A stretch of 64,000 nt of DNA from Chloroflexota bacterium (lineage in GTDB: Bacteria; Chloroflexota; UBA6077; JACCZL01), in contig JADLFM010000050.1 in the NCBI GenBank assembly GCA_020845495.1, positions 62,001 through 126,000 on the forward strand. The letters are read 5' to 3'. How positions within the stretch are numbered: the first letter of the stretch is position 1; every line of letters starts with the position of its first letter. Both the position numbers and the translations under genes were made by a program. This document shows positions 53,522 through 62,319 of the stretch, piece by piece. Below the pieces are notes generated by a model. The model ran no database searches. It worked only from the letters and a program-made list of their open reading frames with translations, and was not told the origin of the DNA.

Positions 53522-54655
53522 ATGAAGATCACGGCCGTCAACAACCTGTTCATGCACGTGGACCGTCAGAACTGGCACTTCGTCGAGATTCAGACTGACG
53601 AGGGCATCACCGGCATCGGCGAAGCGTCGCTGGAGTGGCGTGAGAAGACGGTCGCCGCGGCTGTCGACGAGTTCTCTCGCTACCTGATCGGCGAAGACCC
53701 GGACCCGATCGAGCATCAGTGGCAGCGCCTCCATCGCCACGGCTTCTGGCGCGGAGGAGTCGTGCTCAACTCCGCAATCTCAGGCATCGATCAGGCGCTC
53801 TGGGACATCAAAGGCAAGGCACTCGGCGTCCCGGTCTATCGATTGCTTGGCGGCCCGACGCGCCAGCGCGTGCGGCTCTACACCCACTTCGGCGGCGCGT
53901 CGGCTGAGGCGGCAGCCGAGCAGGCGGTCAGCCTGGTCGAGCAGGGGTTCACCGCCCTCAAGACCGGCGTTGCACGTCCGACAGACGGTGCTGATGAGCG
54001 AGCGATCGTCCGTGCGACGGCTGAAAAACTGGCGAAGACACGGCTGGCGGTCGGACCAAACGTCGACTTGATGCTGGATAACCACGGCCAGTTCGCGCCA
54101 GGCTACACCATCGAACTGTTGCGCGCGATCGAGCCATACGGGCTGCTCTTCTTCGAGGAGCCGGTGCCACCGGACACGGCCGGGGCGCTTCAGAAGGTGG
54201 CCGAGGTGCGCGGCGACGTGCGCCTGGCAACCGGCGAACGCCTCTTCAACATCTGGGAGTATCGGGAGATCCTCGAGCCGCAACTGGTGGATGTGGTCCA
54301 GCCGGACGTCTGCCATGCGGGCGGTATCTCGGCGTTGAAGAAGATCGCCGCGCTGGCCGAAGCGTATTACGTGAAGGTCGCACCCCACAACCCAAACGGC
54401 CCGGTCGCAACCATCGCGTCGGTCCACCTGGCCGCCTCCATCCCGAACTTCCTGATCCTGGAGATGGCGCAGAGCCAGCCACATCGCGATCGAGCACAGC
54501 GCCAGGGGCTCGTTATCCGCGACGGCTGGGCCGAGCTACCGGACCGCCCTGGCCTTGGCATCGAGTTGGATCGGACGGCGATCGCGGCGCATCCGTACGA
54601 ACCTGGTGACTACGAGCCACACTACAACCAGGATGGCTCGGTAGCCGACATTTAG
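53522..54655 (+). CDS. Enolase-superfamily sugar-acid dehydratase (galactonate dehydratase-like)
   Basis: 377 aa from ATG 53522. Mandelate racemase/muconate lactonizing superfamily: lid domain then barrel with ISGIDQALWDIKGKALGVPVY, metal ligands from LMLDNHGQF (Asp), FFEEPVPP (Glu) and TGERLFNI (Glu), and His in VAPHNPNGPVAT. The DNHG and GER motifs match D-galactonate dehydratase-type enzymes, which dehydrate aldonates to 2-keto-3-deoxy acids. Substrate is inferred from family only. The lactonase gene at 45.7 kb would supply such acids. Confidence 0.82.
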   Translation: MKITAVNNLFMHVDRQNWHFVEIQTDEGITGIGEASLEWREKTVAAAVDEFSRYLIGEDPDPIEHQWQRLHRHGFWRGGVVLNSAISGIDQALWDIKGKALGVPVYRLLGGPTRQRVRLYTHFGGASAEAAAEQAVSLVEQGFTALKTGVARPTDGADERAIVRATAEKLAKTRLAVGPNVDLMLDNHGQFAPGYTIELLRAIEPYGLLFFEEPVPPDTAGALQKVAEVRGDVRLATGERLFNIWEYREILEPQLVDVVQPDVCHAGGISALKKIAALAEAYYVKVAPHNPNGPVATIASVHLAASIPNFLILEMAQSQPHRDRAQRQGLVIRDGWAELPDRPGLGIELDRTAIAAHPYEPGDYEPHYNQDGSVADI

Positions 54656-54693
54656 GGGTACCAACCAGTAGGGCTACCGACGAGTGCCGGCGA

Positions 54694-54775
54694 CTCCCTC
54701 TCGCCCCCCGCGGCCGGGGATGAACTGACGAGCTCCGGTGAGCCGGCTCGTGCCCGACCGCGTGGGGGCGAGGGA
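54694..54775. terminator. Imperfect inverted repeat between convergent genes
   Basis: TCCCTCTCGCCCCC near 54695 and GGGGGCGAGGGA (54764-54775) are complementary except for a 2-nt insertion, with a GC-rich middle. It ends at the nadD stop, so may terminate both genes; it may belong to the palindromic repeat family. Confidence 0.45.
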
Positions 54776-55375
54776 TCACGCCAATCGATACAGATCGTGG
54801 GCTCGGATGTACTCGGCGACGGTATCTGGCACGAGGTAGCGGATCGAGCGGCCCTGCGAAACGCGCGCCCGAAGCTCGGTGGCCGTGATGGCAACGCCCG
54901 GCGTCACCACGACGGTGATTCGCGATGAGGCGCCCGGTATTCGCGCACCAACGTCGGCTGGGGTGAGCGTCTCCTGACCTGGCCGGCTGATGACAATCAT
55001 CGGCGCCTGATCGAGCACCCGCGATGGCTCGCGCCAGCGATGAAGCTCGTGGAGTACGTCCATACCCGCGATGAAGGCCAGCGGCTCGCCAAGCTCCGCG
55101 CGGAGGCGCTCGAGCAAGTCAACCGTGAATGAGGGGCCGCCGTGTCCGATGTCGGCCAGCGACAATGCGAAGCGCGAGTCGCCCCCGATGGCGAGCGCCG
55201 TCATCTCCAGTCGATGGGTGACGTCGGACGATGGCGCACCGAGCTTCAACGGGTTGCGCTCGCTCGGGATAAAGAGCACCTGCGCGAGGCCGCATGTCTC
55301 GAGCGCCTCTTGTGCGGCCGCGAGGTGCCCGAGATGCGGTGGATCGAAGGTGCCGCCGAAGATCCCGATCGTCAT
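54776..55375 (-). CDS. nadD: Nicotinate-mononucleotide adenylyltransferase
   Basis: 199 aa from ATG 55375. Nucleotidyltransferase signature GIFGGTFDPPHLGHL (HxGH), then VLFIPSERNPLK, RLEMTALAI, and FIAGMDVLHELHRWREP. The C-terminal ISSTxIR motif is relaxed to ITATELRARV. It makes deamido-NAD from nicotinate mononucleotide. It follows obg after 34 nt, an arrangement seen in many bacteria. Confidence 0.95.
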   Translation of the reverse strand: MTIGIFGGTFDPPHLGHLAAAQEALETCGLAQVLFIPSERNPLKLGAPSSDVTHRLEMTALAIGGDSRFALSLADIGHGGPSFTVDLLERLRAELGEPLAFIAGMDVLHELHRWREPSRVLDQAPMIVISRPGQETLTPADVGARIPGASSRITVVVTPGVAITATELRARVSQGRSIRYLVPDTVAEYIRAHDLYRLA

Positions 55376-55409
55376 GCGAATCCGACCGCGCTCAGGAGGC
55401 CCACACTGG

Positions 55410-56696
55410 CTACTCCCACTCGAGCTCGACCGTGCCGAAGTGGACGGTATCGCCGGACTCGACGCCGGCCTGTTCGAGCGCGGCCAGCACGCCCATGCGC
55501 CCAAGCGTTCGCTGGAGCATGTCGACGGCCTCGGGGTTTTGCAGATCCGTCATCGCCACGACCCGCTCGACGCGCTTGCCGCGCACCCGGTACTCCTCGC
55601 CCTCGCGCTCGACCGTCCACCCTTCTTCAGTCGGCTCCAGGCGGTACACCTTCATGCCGTCGGTCGGGCGCGGCGGTTCCGGTGGGAGTGCCGCCAGCGT
55701 CTCGGCGAGCGCGTCGACGAGCTCTGGGACGCCCTGGGTGGTGAGCGCCGAGACAGGCTGCACGCCGCGGTCAGGCGCGGCGGTGTGGAAGCGCGCCACC
55801 AGATCCGCTAGCCGTTCGCGGACCTCGGGACGGTCGATCTTGTTCAGGGCGATCACTTCCGGCTTAGCAGCCAGGGCCGGGTTATAGAGCTCCAACTCCT
55901 CGCGCACGGCTCGATACGCTTCGACCGGGTCGGACACCGACGCATCGACCACATGGAGCAGCACCCGCGCTCGCTCGACGTGGCGGAGGAACTGGTGCCC
56001 CAGCCCGACGCCGCGATGGGCGCCTTCAATCAGGCCTGGAATATCAGCCAGGATGAAGTTCAAATCCTCACGCTCGGCCACACCGAGGTTCGGTTCGAGG
56101 GTCGTAAATGGATAGTCGCCGATCTTGGGCCGAGCCGCCGTCAGCACGGCGAGCAAGCTCGACTTGCCGGCATTCGGGAAGCCAACCAGCCCGACGTCAG
56201 CGATCGTCTTCAGTTCGAGGCGCAGCGCACGATCTTCGCCTGGCTCGCCCTTCTGCGCCACCGTAGGCGCCTGGTTCGTCGACGTGGCGAAATGGACGTT
56301 GCCGAGACCGCCCCGACCTCCCCGCGCTACCATCGTCTCGTCGCTAGCCCTGCTCAGGTCTGCCAGGACCGTACCATCGCTTGCCTGGATCACCGTGCCC
56401 GGTGGAACCAGGATCGTCACGTCTTCGCCCTTCTTGCCGTGCTTCTTTGCGCCCGCGCCGTTTCCGCCCCGACCGGCTGTGAAGTGACGGCGGTTCGAGA
56501 ACTCCAACAACGTGCTGACGCTCGGGTCGGCACGTAGATACACGCTGCCGCCACGGCCGCCATCGCCACCGTCCGGACCGCCGCGCGGCACGAACTTCTC
56601 TCGCCGGAAGCTGCTGGCGCCGTTGCCACCGTCACCGGCTTTGACGAAGATCTGGGCCGTGTCGATCGTGTTCGTAATCGGTGTCTGTTCGCTCAT
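55410..56696 (-). CDS. obgE: Obg/CgtA ribosome-assembly GTPase
   Basis: 428 aa from ATG 56696. Gly-rich Obg fold (KAGDGGNGASSFRREKFVPRGGPDGGDGG), then the G domain: GFPNAGKSSLL (G1), DYPFTT (G2), ADIPGLIEGAHRGVGLGHQFL (G3), NKIDRPEV (G4), SALTTQG (G5). The C-terminal OCT domain is present (~345-428). It acts in large-subunit assembly and stress response. The in-frame extension to 56771 is not Obg-like. Confidence 0.97.
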   Translation of the reverse strand: MSEQTPITNTIDTAQIFVKAGDGGNGASSFRREKFVPRGGPDGGDGGRGGSVYLRADPSVSTLLEFSNRRHFTAGRGGNGAGAKKHGKKGEDVTILVPPGTVIQASDGTVLADLSRASDETMVARGGRGGLGNVHFATSTNQAPTVAQKGEPGEDRALRLELKTIADVGLVGFPNAGKSSLLAVLTAARPKIGDYPFTTLEPNLGVAEREDLNFILADIPGLIEGAHRGVGLGHQFLRHVERARVLLHVVDASVSDPVEAYRAVREELELYNPALAAKPEVIALNKIDRPEVRERLADLVARFHTAAPDRGVQPVSALTTQGVPELVDALAETLAALPPEPPRPTDGMKVYRLEPTEEGWTVEREGEEYRVRGKRVERVVAMTDLQNPEAVDMLQRTLGRMGVLAALEQAGVESGDTVHFGTVELEWE

Positions 56697-56800
56697 CGCC
56701 TTCGCTGCTCCGGGTCGACCTTCCGCGTCGCCGGCCGCGGCGGCGCTCGATCGGGGCACATCGTGCGGCACCTGGGAGGCGATCGCGGAGGCGAATTAGC

Positions 56801-56848
56801 TAGCTGCGTGGTGCGCTAGCTGCGTGGTGCGCTAGCTGCGTGGTGCGG
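56801..56848. repeat. Three 16-bp tandem repeats
   Basis: TAGCTGCGTGGTGCGC at 56801 and 56817 is exact; the copy at 56833 differs only in its last base. The third copy supplies the stop codon of the minus-strand membrane-protein gene. Confidence 0.95.
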
Positions 56849-57245
56849 CCTGTGCCCGCAGCCGCCGTGCCGCCAGCCGCCGTGCTGCCAGCGGATAGAC
56901 CGGCCAGGGGATGGCGGCGGGAATCAGCGGCAGTGTCATCGCCATCGCCGCGCCAAAGATCGGACGGTCGCTTCCAGCCGCCAGGAGGATGAACAGAATC
57001 ACGCAGCCGACGGCCCAGATCGCCGCGCTCACGAACGCGAGCTTCTGGTACAGCTCGTGGGCCGCCTGGCGGTACAGGGTGTCGTAGTCGGGCGAGGGGG
57101 CGTTGGACCAGGTGCCGCCGTCGGCCGTGGCGAGAGCCGCCTCAGCGGCGCGGCCGCGGGACGGGTTGGAGCCAGGGTTGGGGCCAGGGGTGGTGCCAGG
57201 AATAGGGGGCCGGTCAGGGAAAGGTGCGCCGGATGTGACGGGCAT
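56832..57245 (-). CDS. Two-helix membrane protein
   Basis: 137 aa from ATG 57245 (AAGAGGA upstream). Residues 1-~40 are Pro/Gly/Ala-rich and disordered; residues ~55-67 form a short YRQAAHELYQKL helix; two membrane helices lie at ~70-90 and ~97-115; the end is Arg/Ala-rich. It resembles 2TM-domain proteins of unknown function. Ends inside a tandem repeat. Confidence 0.55.
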   Translation of the reverse strand: MPVTSGAPFPDRPPIPGTTPGPNPGSNPSRGRAAEAALATADGGTWSNAPSPDYDTLYRQAAHELYQKLAFVSAAIWAVGCVILFILLAAGSDRPIFGAAMAMTLPLIPAAIPWPVYPLAARRLAARRLRAQAAPRS

Positions 57246-57563
57246 GGTCGTCCTCTTGGGGACCGAGGTGGGGAGAAGCAACACGCCGCAGCGGGTGTCC
57301 CACCCGAAGGATACCCGCCCTGGCCCGGCTCGCGCCCCGAGAAATCACCCGGCTACACTGCTCCTGGAGAGGTCTCGGGCGTACGGTCGGCGCGCGGCAT
57401 CGGGGCTGCGGGCACCTGACGTGCACAAGCGACGCCTGCGAACGTCGCGACCATCGATCATGGCGACACCATGGTGGGTTCCATTCCGGTGGATCATGCC
57501 ACGGTGCCGCCGTCCGACCTTGGCGCGTCAGATCGACGACAGCGCCGACAACGAGGTGGTCCG

Positions 57564-57866
57564 ATGGACAACGAAAGCGCTGAAAACAAGGCGGCCCTCT
57601 GGACCTTCGTCGGCATGATCCTGGCGTTCAAGCTTGCCACGTCGATCGTCATCTTCATCATGGCTCCAGGTGCCTGGTCGTTCGTTTTCCTGCTCGTGAT
57701 GCAGTGGTACTGGCTCCTGCTCCCTTGTGCGCTGGTAGGCGCGCCCACGCTGTTCTGGTTCAGGCTGTGGCGGGTCCGGCGCCGCCGTCAGAAGCTGATC
57801 CTCTCGGAATGGCAGGTCAAATCCAGGGCTGACTGGAATCCTATCTCGCCACGTGGCAAAATGTGA
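57564..57866 (+). CDS. Small two-helix membrane protein
   Basis: 100 aa from ATG 57564, GAGGTGG upstream; longer in-frame starts give Arg/Gln-rich sequence. Two membrane helices (~12-34, ~38-62), then a basic WRVRRRRQK stretch and soluble tail. Same strand as the cytochrome oxidase genes 0.7 kb downstream and as the next small membrane gene. Unknown function, possibly respiratory. Confidence 0.55.
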   Translation: MDNESAENKAALWTFVGMILAFKLATSIVIFIMAPGAWSFVFLLVMQWYWLLLPCALVGAPTLFWFRLWRVRRRRQKLILSEWQVKSRADWNPISPRGKM

Positions 57867-57897
57867 CCCCACCAGCCCCGTCGCGAGGTCTGTACGC

Positions 57898-58194
57898 ATG
57901 CCCAGAGCCAACGTCCTTTTCATGCTCGTAGCGCCGCTCGTCCTAATAGCGATTATTGGGACCGTCATCTGGACGATAGGCGACTCGTTGCTGTGGATCC
58001 ATTATCTGGCTCAGGAGGCGTACTCAGTCGGTTTCTGGCCAACCGACGAGGAGAACGCCTACTACACAGAACTGGCCTCCTTCTGGCCGGTCGGCTTCGC
58101 TCTGTTCCTATCGCTCGTCTTCCTGGTCGGCGGGGCGATCGCCTCGCGGCTGGCGCCGCAGCAGCGCCAACCTGGCGGGCCGTCGCACCATTGA
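57898..58194 (+). CDS. Small two-helix membrane protein
   Basis: 98 aa from ATG 57898. One N-terminal helix (6-29), a loop of ~35 residues rich in Tyr/Glu/Trp (FWPTDEENAYYTEL), and a second helix (63-84). No motif recognised. It lies 31 nt after the previous small membrane gene, so probably co-expressed. Confidence 0.5.
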   Translation: MPRANVLFMLVAPLVLIAIIGTVIWTIGDSLLWIHYLAQEAYSVGFWPTDEENAYYTELASFWPVGFALFLSLVFLVGGAIASRLAPQQRQPGGPSHH

Positions 58195-58567
58195 TCCTGG
58201 TTACCGTGCTCGTGCTACCGCGCTCGGCGCCGCCACGCTTACTGGACGGTGCCTGCCGAGACTGGCTACCCTGCTAGCACACGTCCGCTCCTGCTCCAGG
58301 TTTTTAGCGCTCGCCCCGCACGACGGTCGGGAACGATACTCGGGCTGAGGCGAGCGCACGGCAATGAGAATCGCTCCGGAATGTGTTTGATGCGCTGAGG
58401 CTCGAATTCGCATTTCCCCGTCCTTCTCCACGGCGGTCTGTCGATCCCAACGCGCTCTCGCTCATCTGCTACTGTCGAGGAAGTCATGCTCCGCGCGAGC
58501 GTGCGCTACTATGCTGGCAGCCTTCCTCGTCGCCTGACCCACTGACATCACCTAACGGAGGGATCGG
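58195..58567 (+). other. Intergenic region upstream of the oxidase operon
   Basis: 373 nt that should contain the cta promoter. TACTAT near 58507-58512 is a possible -10, about 55 nt before ctaC, without an evident -35. No gene or RNA seen. Confidence 0.35.
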
Positions 58568-59623
58568 ATGCCGCTCCCACGGGCATCCAGCGTTGCAGGC
58601 AGAGTCCTGCTCGGCCTGGGCGTGGCCCTGACACTGCTGCTGTCTGGCTGCGCGAACGTGCCGCAAACCACGGTCATGCCCAAGACCGAGGCGGCTCGTC
58701 AGATTCAGGACCTCTACGTCCTCATCTTCTGGGGCGCCGTTGTCGTCTTCGTCGGCGTCCAGGGTGCCATCTTCTACATCGTCTGGCGGTACCGCCGCCG
58801 CCCTGGGAACGAGGTGCCGCCCCAGCTTCACGGCAATACGCGCCTCGAGATCGCCTGGACGATCCTCCCGGCGGTGATTCTGGTGGTCATCGCCGTGCCG
58901 TCCATCCAGACGATCTTCGCCCTGGAGAGCGCTCCGCCACCCTCTCCGGACGGCAATCCGGCGCTCGAGATCATCGTCACCGGCAAGCAGTGGTGGTGGG
59001 AGTATCGGTACCCAGACCCTGCCAACCCGGATGACCGCAGTAAGGATCAGGTCGTCACGGCGAACGAACTGGTCATCCCGACGGGCCGTACGGTTCGGCT
59101 GTGGCTGCGGTCCGACAACGTCATCCACAGCTTCTGGGTTCCGCAGCTCATGGGCAAGCAGGACGTCGTCCCTGGCATCACCAACCACCTCTGGTTTACT
59201 GCTGAGGAGCCGGGCCAGTACTTCGGGCAGTGCGCGGAGTTCTGCGGCATTCAGCACGCCCAGATGCGGATGAACGTCATCGCGATGACGCCGCCCGACT
59301 ATCAGGCGTGGTTCGCCCGCGAATCGGCGGTGGCTCGGCCGAACCCTGAGGCAGAAGATGGCGCGCAGGCGTTCACCGCCAATGGTTGCGCCGGCTGCCA
59401 TACCGTCTCGGGGACGACCGCGGTCGGCACGACCGGTCCGAACCTTTCGCACGTCGGGAGTCGGACAACGATCGCGGCAGGCATCCTCCACAACACCCCG
59501 GAGAATCTGGCTGCGTGGATTCGCGATCCACAGGCGATCAAGCCGGGCAACCATATGCCGACGCTGCACGTGCGCCCCCAGGACGTTGACGCACTCGTCG
59601 CGTACCTGGAAAGCATGAAGTAA
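58568..59623 (+). CDS. ctaC: Cytochrome c oxidase subunit II with fused cytochrome c (caa3 type)
   Basis: 351 aa, GGAGG 5 nt before ATG. Lipoprotein signal with lipobox LLSGC (Cys28). Two membrane helices (~48-72, ~95-115). The CuA domain has GKQWWWEYRYP, NVIHSFWVP (His) and QCAEFCGIQHAQM (Cys, Cys, His, Met). The C-terminal cytochrome c domain has CAGCH haem attachment and NHMPTL as axial Met. It accepts electrons and passes them to subunit I. First gene of the operon. Confidence 0.97.
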   Translation: MPLPRASSVAGRVLLGLGVALTLLLSGCANVPQTTVMPKTEAARQIQDLYVLIFWGAVVVFVGVQGAIFYIVWRYRRRPGNEVPPQLHGNTRLEIAWTILPAVILVVIAVPSIQTIFALESAPPPSPDGNPALEIIVTGKQWWWEYRYPDPANPDDRSKDQVVTANELVIPTGRTVRLWLRSDNVIHSFWVPQLMGKQDVVPGITNHLWFTAEEPGQYFGQCAEFCGIQHAQMRMNVIAMTPPDYQAWFARESAVARPNPEAEDGAQAFTANGCAGCHTVSGTTAVGTTGPNLSHVGSRTTIAAGILHNTPENLAAWIRDPQAIKPGNHMPTLHVRPQDVDALVAYLESMK

Positions 59624-59642
59624 GAGCGACTGCGGAGGCTCG

Positions 59643-61613
59643 ATGGCAACCATTCTCACGCGCCCCCCGACACCAGCCTCGCCCGTCCAGGCCCCGCCGT
59701 CGGTAACGACGCCGCCGTCGTATCGCGGGCTCGTTAGCTGGCTCACGACGGTCGATCACAAGCGCATCGGCATCATGTACGGTGCCACTGCCTTCTTCTT
59801 CCTCCTCCTCGGCGGCAGCGAGGCGATGATGATCCGGATGCAGTTGGCGACGCCCAACGGCACGTTCATCACGCCGGATGCGTACAACCAGCTCTTTACG
59901 ATGCACGGCACGACGATGATCTTCCTCTTCGCCATGCCGATGAGCGTCGCGTTTTTCAACTTCATCGTGCCGCTCCAGATTGGAGCGCGCGACGTCGCCT
60001 TCCCACGCCTGAATGCCTTCAGCTACTGGGCGTTCCTGTTCGGCGGCCTGCTCGTCAACTCCAGCTACTTTTTCCAGGGCATGCCCGATGGCGGCTGGTT
60101 CGGCTACGCGCCGTTGACGACCAATCAGTACTCGCCAGGACTGCGGATCGACTTCTGGTTGCTCAGCCTTCAGATCCTGGGTGTCGCGTCGATGGCTGGC
60201 GCGTTCAACTTCATGGTGACGATCATCAACATGCGCGCGCCGGGGATGTCCCTGATGCGCATGCCGGTCTTCACCTGGAACACGTTGATCACGTCATTCC
60301 TGATCGTGTTCGCGTTCCCCTCGATCACGGTCGGCCTGATCCTGCTGATGTTCGATCGCTTCTTCGGCACCAACTTCTACTACGTGCCGAACGGCGGCGA
60401 TCCGCTGCTCTGGCAGCACCTGTTCTGGATCTTTGGCCATCCCGAGGTCTACATCCTGATCCTGCCGGCGATGGGGATTGTCTCCGAGACCCTGCCGATC
60501 TTCTCCCGCAAGCCGATCTTCGGCTACCCGTTCGTGATCTACGCAACAGTCGCGATTGGCTTCATCAGCTTCGGCGTGTGGGCGCACCACATGTTCACGG
60601 TTGGCCTCGGCCCGATCGCGAACTCATTCTTCGCCGCCAGCACGATGCTCATCGCCGTCCCGACAGGCGTGAAGATCTTCAACTGGCTCGGGACCATGTG
60701 GGGAGGCTCGATCCGCTTCACGACGTCGATGCTGTTCAGCATCGCCTTCGTGTCGATGTTTACGATCGGCGGCCTGTCTGGCGTCATGCACGCGGTCGTG
60801 CCCGTCGATATGCATCACCAGGATTCGTACTTCGTGGTGGCGCACTTCCACTACGTGCTCTTCGGCGGCACGGTGCTGGCCTTCTTCGCCGGCCTCTATT
60901 ACTGGTGGCCCAAGATCACCGGTCGGCTGCTGAACGAGCGGCTCGGCCACTGGAACTTCTGGCTGATCCTGATCGGCTTCAACCTGACGTTCGGCCCGAT
61001 GCACTTCCTCGGCGTCGACGGCATGCCGCGCCGGACCTACACCTACTCGCCCTCGCAGGGCTGGTCGGGGTGGTTCGGGTACGACTGGCTCGGCTGGAAT
61101 ATGGTGGCGACAGTCGGCGCTGCGATCATCGGCATCGGGATCATCGCCTTCCTGTACAACGTCTTCCAGTCGCTGACGCGGCCCAAGGATGCCGGCAACG
61201 ACCCGTGGGACGCGGCCACGCTCGAGTGGAGCATGCCCTCGCCGCCACCGGTCTACAACTTCCTGTACGTGCCGACCGTCCGCTCGCGTGATGTCCTGTG
61301 GGCCTGGAAGCGGCGAGCGCAAGCGGTCGAGGCATTCCAGGGTGAGGGCGAGGTTACGCTCGCCGGCAGGGAAATCGGCCACGTCGAGTTCGAAGAACCG
61401 CATCCGGAAGACGAGTTCAATGCTCGTGCGAACGCAGTGCATGCTGACCCGGCCAGCGTCCATCTCCCCAACCCGTCGTTCTTCCCGCTAATCGTGGCGC
61501 TGGGGCTGGTGCTGTTCATGGCCGGCTTCATGTTCAGCCACACCGTGACGGTGGTCGGTGCGCTGTATCTGATCGCCGGTATTGGCGGCTGGGCGCTCGA
61601 GCCGGCTGGCTGA
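59643..61613 (+). CDS. ctaD: Cytochrome c oxidase subunit I
   Basis: 656 aa, GGAGG before ATG 59643. Twelve core helices with TMHGTTMIFLF (low-spin haem His), WIFGHPEVYILILPAMG (CuB His, cross-linked Tyr, helix VI Glu of A-type enzymes), WAHHMFTVG (two CuB His), and DSYFVVAHFHYVLFGG (haem a and a3 His). The C-terminus extends past the usual end by a soluble loop and two more helices (about 610-656). Reduces O2 and pumps protons. 19 nt after ctaC. Confidence 0.97.
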   Translation: MATILTRPPTPASPVQAPPSVTTPPSYRGLVSWLTTVDHKRIGIMYGATAFFFLLLGGSEAMMIRMQLATPNGTFITPDAYNQLFTMHGTTMIFLFAMPMSVAFFNFIVPLQIGARDVAFPRLNAFSYWAFLFGGLLVNSSYFFQGMPDGGWFGYAPLTTNQYSPGLRIDFWLLSLQILGVASMAGAFNFMVTIINMRAPGMSLMRMPVFTWNTLITSFLIVFAFPSITVGLILLMFDRFFGTNFYYVPNGGDPLLWQHLFWIFGHPEVYILILPAMGIVSETLPIFSRKPIFGYPFVIYATVAIGFISFGVWAHHMFTVGLGPIANSFFAASTMLIAVPTGVKIFNWLGTMWGGSIRFTTSMLFSIAFVSMFTIGGLSGVMHAVVPVDMHHQDSYFVVAHFHYVLFGGTVLAFFAGLYYWWPKITGRLLNERLGHWNFWLILIGFNLTFGPMHFLGVDGMPRRTYTYSPSQGWSGWFGYDWLGWNMVATVGAAIIGIGIIAFLYNVFQSLTRPKDAGNDPWDAATLEWSMPSPPPVYNFLYVPTVRSRDVLWAWKRRAQAVEAFQGEGEVTLAGREIGHVEFEEPHPEDEFNARANAVHADPASVHLPNPSFFPLIVALGLVLFMAGFMFSHTVTVVGALYLIAGIGGWALEPAG

Positions 61614-61628
61614 GCACGAGGAGACTAC

Positions 61629-62309
61629 GTGGCAACGACGATGCACGATACCCATGCCGCCTCGGCCGGCCACGGCGCGCTAACGCCGCTGGACGGCCCG
61701 ATGGCGGCTCCCGTAATGCACCACATGCCGACCACGACCGGTGTGGACAACCGCAAGCTGCTAATGTGGTTGTTCCTGGCCTCGGACTGCATGTTCTTCG
61801 GCTCCTTGATCGGCACGTTCCTGGTGTATCGGGGGCGGAGCCTGGTGCCGCCCTCCCCGCACGAGATTTTCGACATCCCATACACGTCAGTCAGCGCCTT
61901 CGTGCTGCTGATGAGCTCGATGACCATGGTGCTGGCTCTGGCTGCCATCCAGCGCCGCGACCAGATCCGGCTGCGGATCTGGCTGATCACCACGGCACTC
62001 CTCGGCACCGTCTTCATCGGCGGACAGGTCTACGAGTTCACCACCTTCTACCAGCACGGATTGACCCTGGAGACGAGCCTGTTCGGCTCGTCGTTCTTCA
62101 CGCTGACGGGCTTTCATGGCGCGCACGTGACGATCGGCATCTTCTGGCTCTGCTATCTTGCTGCGTCATCGTGGCGTGGCCGACTCAACGCCGAGCAACC
62201 GATGTTTGTGGAGATCGCCGGTCTGTACTGGCACTTCGTGGATATCGTCTGGATCGTGATCTTCACGGTCGTCTACCTCCTGCCGCCGCCCGCTACGGCG
62301 ATTCACTGA
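61629..62309 (+). CDS. ctaE: Cytochrome c oxidase subunit III
   Basis: 226 aa, GTG 61629 with GAGGAG upstream, 15 nt after ctaD. Five helices preceded by a His-rich, hydrophilic ~40-residue N-terminus. Family motifs: MWLFLASDCMFFGSLIGTFLVYRG (conserved acidic/aromatic), GQVYEFTTFYQHGL, FFTLTGFHGAHVTIG and GLYWHFVDIVWI. Stabilises subunit I and its proton uptake. Confidence 0.95.
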   Translation: MATTMHDTHAASAGHGALTPLDGPMAAPVMHHMPTTTGVDNRKLLMWLFLASDCMFFGSLIGTFLVYRGRSLVPPSPHEIFDIPYTSVSAFVLLMSSMTMVLALAAIQRRDQIRLRIWLITTALLGTVFIGGQVYEFTTFYQHGLTLETSLFGSSFFTLTGFHGAHVTIGIFWLCYLAASSWRGRLNAEQPMFVEIAGLYWHFVDIVWIVIFTVVYLLPPPATAIH

Positions 62310-62319
62310 GGGAAGACCG

